The translations under genes were made by a program, and so were the position numbers. This document shows positions 63,703 through 64,000 of a stretch of DNA of 64,000 bases, piece by piece. Positions within the stretch are counted from its first letter, which is position 1, and every line of letters begins with the position of its first letter. Source of the stretch: Robertmurraya korlensis (lineage in GTDB: Bacteria > Bacillota > Bacilli > Bacillales > Cytobacillaceae). The stretch covers positions 248,001 to 312,000 of the forward strand of contig NZ_JAMBNS010000002.1 in assembly GCF_023715225.1 (NCBI RefSeq). Direction: 5' to 3'. The notes under the pieces were generated by a model that saw only the letters and a program-made list of their open reading frames with translations, was not told where the DNA came from and made no database searches.

Positions 63703-63731
63703 ACCATAATTCGTAGTATACTCCCAGTCAA
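63703..63731 (-). promoter_or_regulatory. Sigma-A promoter of the ylmD-divIVA cluster
   Basis: TTGACT (63726-63731), 17 bases, then TATGGT (63703-63708) on the minus strand, in the 75-base ylmC-ylmD spacer. The -35 is close to consensus, the -10 weaker. Confidence 0.6.
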
Positions 63732-63738
63732 TTCAGGC

Positions 63739-64000
63739 TTACTTGGCCTCTGCTTCATCGTATTGCCCTTCACTAAACCCTCTGTAACGAACTAAAATGA
63801 CATCCTCTCCGATTTTAAGGATATTTCTCCAAGAGATAATAATCTCTTCTTCTTTTCCAAAGAAGCCTAACATCCGTCCGTTACCACTTACAATAATGGC
63901 CTCAATTTTACCGTTTGATAAGTTTATTTCTATATCACTAATATTCCCTAATTTTTTGCCATCTGCAACATTGACCACATCTTTAATTTGGAATTCTGAT
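63739..64000 (-). CDS. ylmC: PRC-barrel protein YlmC/YmxH family (5' end outside window)
   Basis: YlmC/YmxH proteins are small PRC-barrel proteins of spore-formers with no firmly known function. At least 87 codons are visible. The frame continues upstream of the first in-frame GTG (63978) with SEFQIKDVVNV, which matches the family, so the true start is beyond the window edge. Key features are VADGKKLGNISDIEI, the GNGRMLGFFGKEEE turn and ISWRNILKIGEDVILVR. It precedes ylmD, as in B. subtilis. Confidence 0.88.
   Translation of the reverse strand, partial: SEFQIKDVVNVADGKKLGNISDIEINLSNGKIEAIIVSGNGRMLGFFGKEEEIIISWRNILKIGEDVILVRYRGFSEGQYDEAEAK

Overview
The window is a piece of a low-GC Firmicute chromosome, almost certainly a spore-forming member of the Bacillaceae. 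The evidence is the gene order, which matches the Bacillus subtilis ylmC-to-ylqG segment almost gene for gene, and genes tied to that group: spoVM (found here as a 26-codon reading frame), remA, fapR, rbgA, the ylm division cluster, prpC-prkC, and a pyr operon with three PyrR attenuators. Every gene except rpmB and rqcH lies on the minus strand, so the map is described from high to low coordinates. I saw no tRNA or rRNA genes, no prophage, no insertion sequence and no CRISPR array.

Region 64000-56365: the ylm/sepF/divIVA division cluster (ylmC partial, ylmD, ylmE, sepF, ylmG, ylmH, divIVA), then ileS behind an isoleucine T-box leader, then the DksA-like ylyA. Region 56282-43075: lspA and the pseudouridine synthase gene rluD/ylyB, then the pyrimidine operon pyrR-pyrP-pyrB-pyrC-pyrAA-pyrAB-pyrK-pyrD-pyrF-pyrE. 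It covers all of de novo UMP synthesis plus uracil uptake. It has a promoter at the rluD stop codon and attenuators before pyrR, pyrP and pyrB. A bidirectional hairpin separates pyrE from the convergent rqcH.

Region 41128-23680: the calcium-type P-ATPase yloB, then yloC, remA, gmk, rpoZ, coaBC, priA, def, fmt, rsmB, rlmN, prpC, prkC, rsgA, rpe and thiN. Most of these overlap or nearly touch, as in a long housekeeping operon linking nucleotide supply, coenzyme A, replication restart, translation initiation, rRNA modification and cell-wall-sensing phosphorylation. spoVM follows with its own terminator, facing the convergent rpmB.

Region 22812-12072: yloU-yloV (Asp23 family and FakA-like), sdaAB-sdaAA (L-serine dehydratase), recG, then the FapR-controlled phospholipid and fatty acid genes fapR-plsX-fabD-fabG-acpP. 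A roughly 150-nt structured repeat follows, then rnc. Region 12052-1: smc, ftsY, ylxM, ffh, rpsP, khpA, ylqD, rimM, trmD, rplS, lepB, rbgA, rnhB and a truncated ylqG. These cover chromosome condensation, the signal recognition particle pathway and ribosome maturation.

The window is mostly conserved core genome. I did not find a new multi-gene system. The items most worth checking are regulatory or structural: the structured repeat upstream of rnc, the overlapping recG terminator, fapR promoter and FapR operator, the E97 variant in RqcH, a perfect 24-bp palindrome inside pyrK, paired hairpins between yloU and yloV, and terminators inside the ylm and rpsP-trmD gene clusters. Start sites were chosen from ribosome binding sites and remembered family N-termini. 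No database search was possible.
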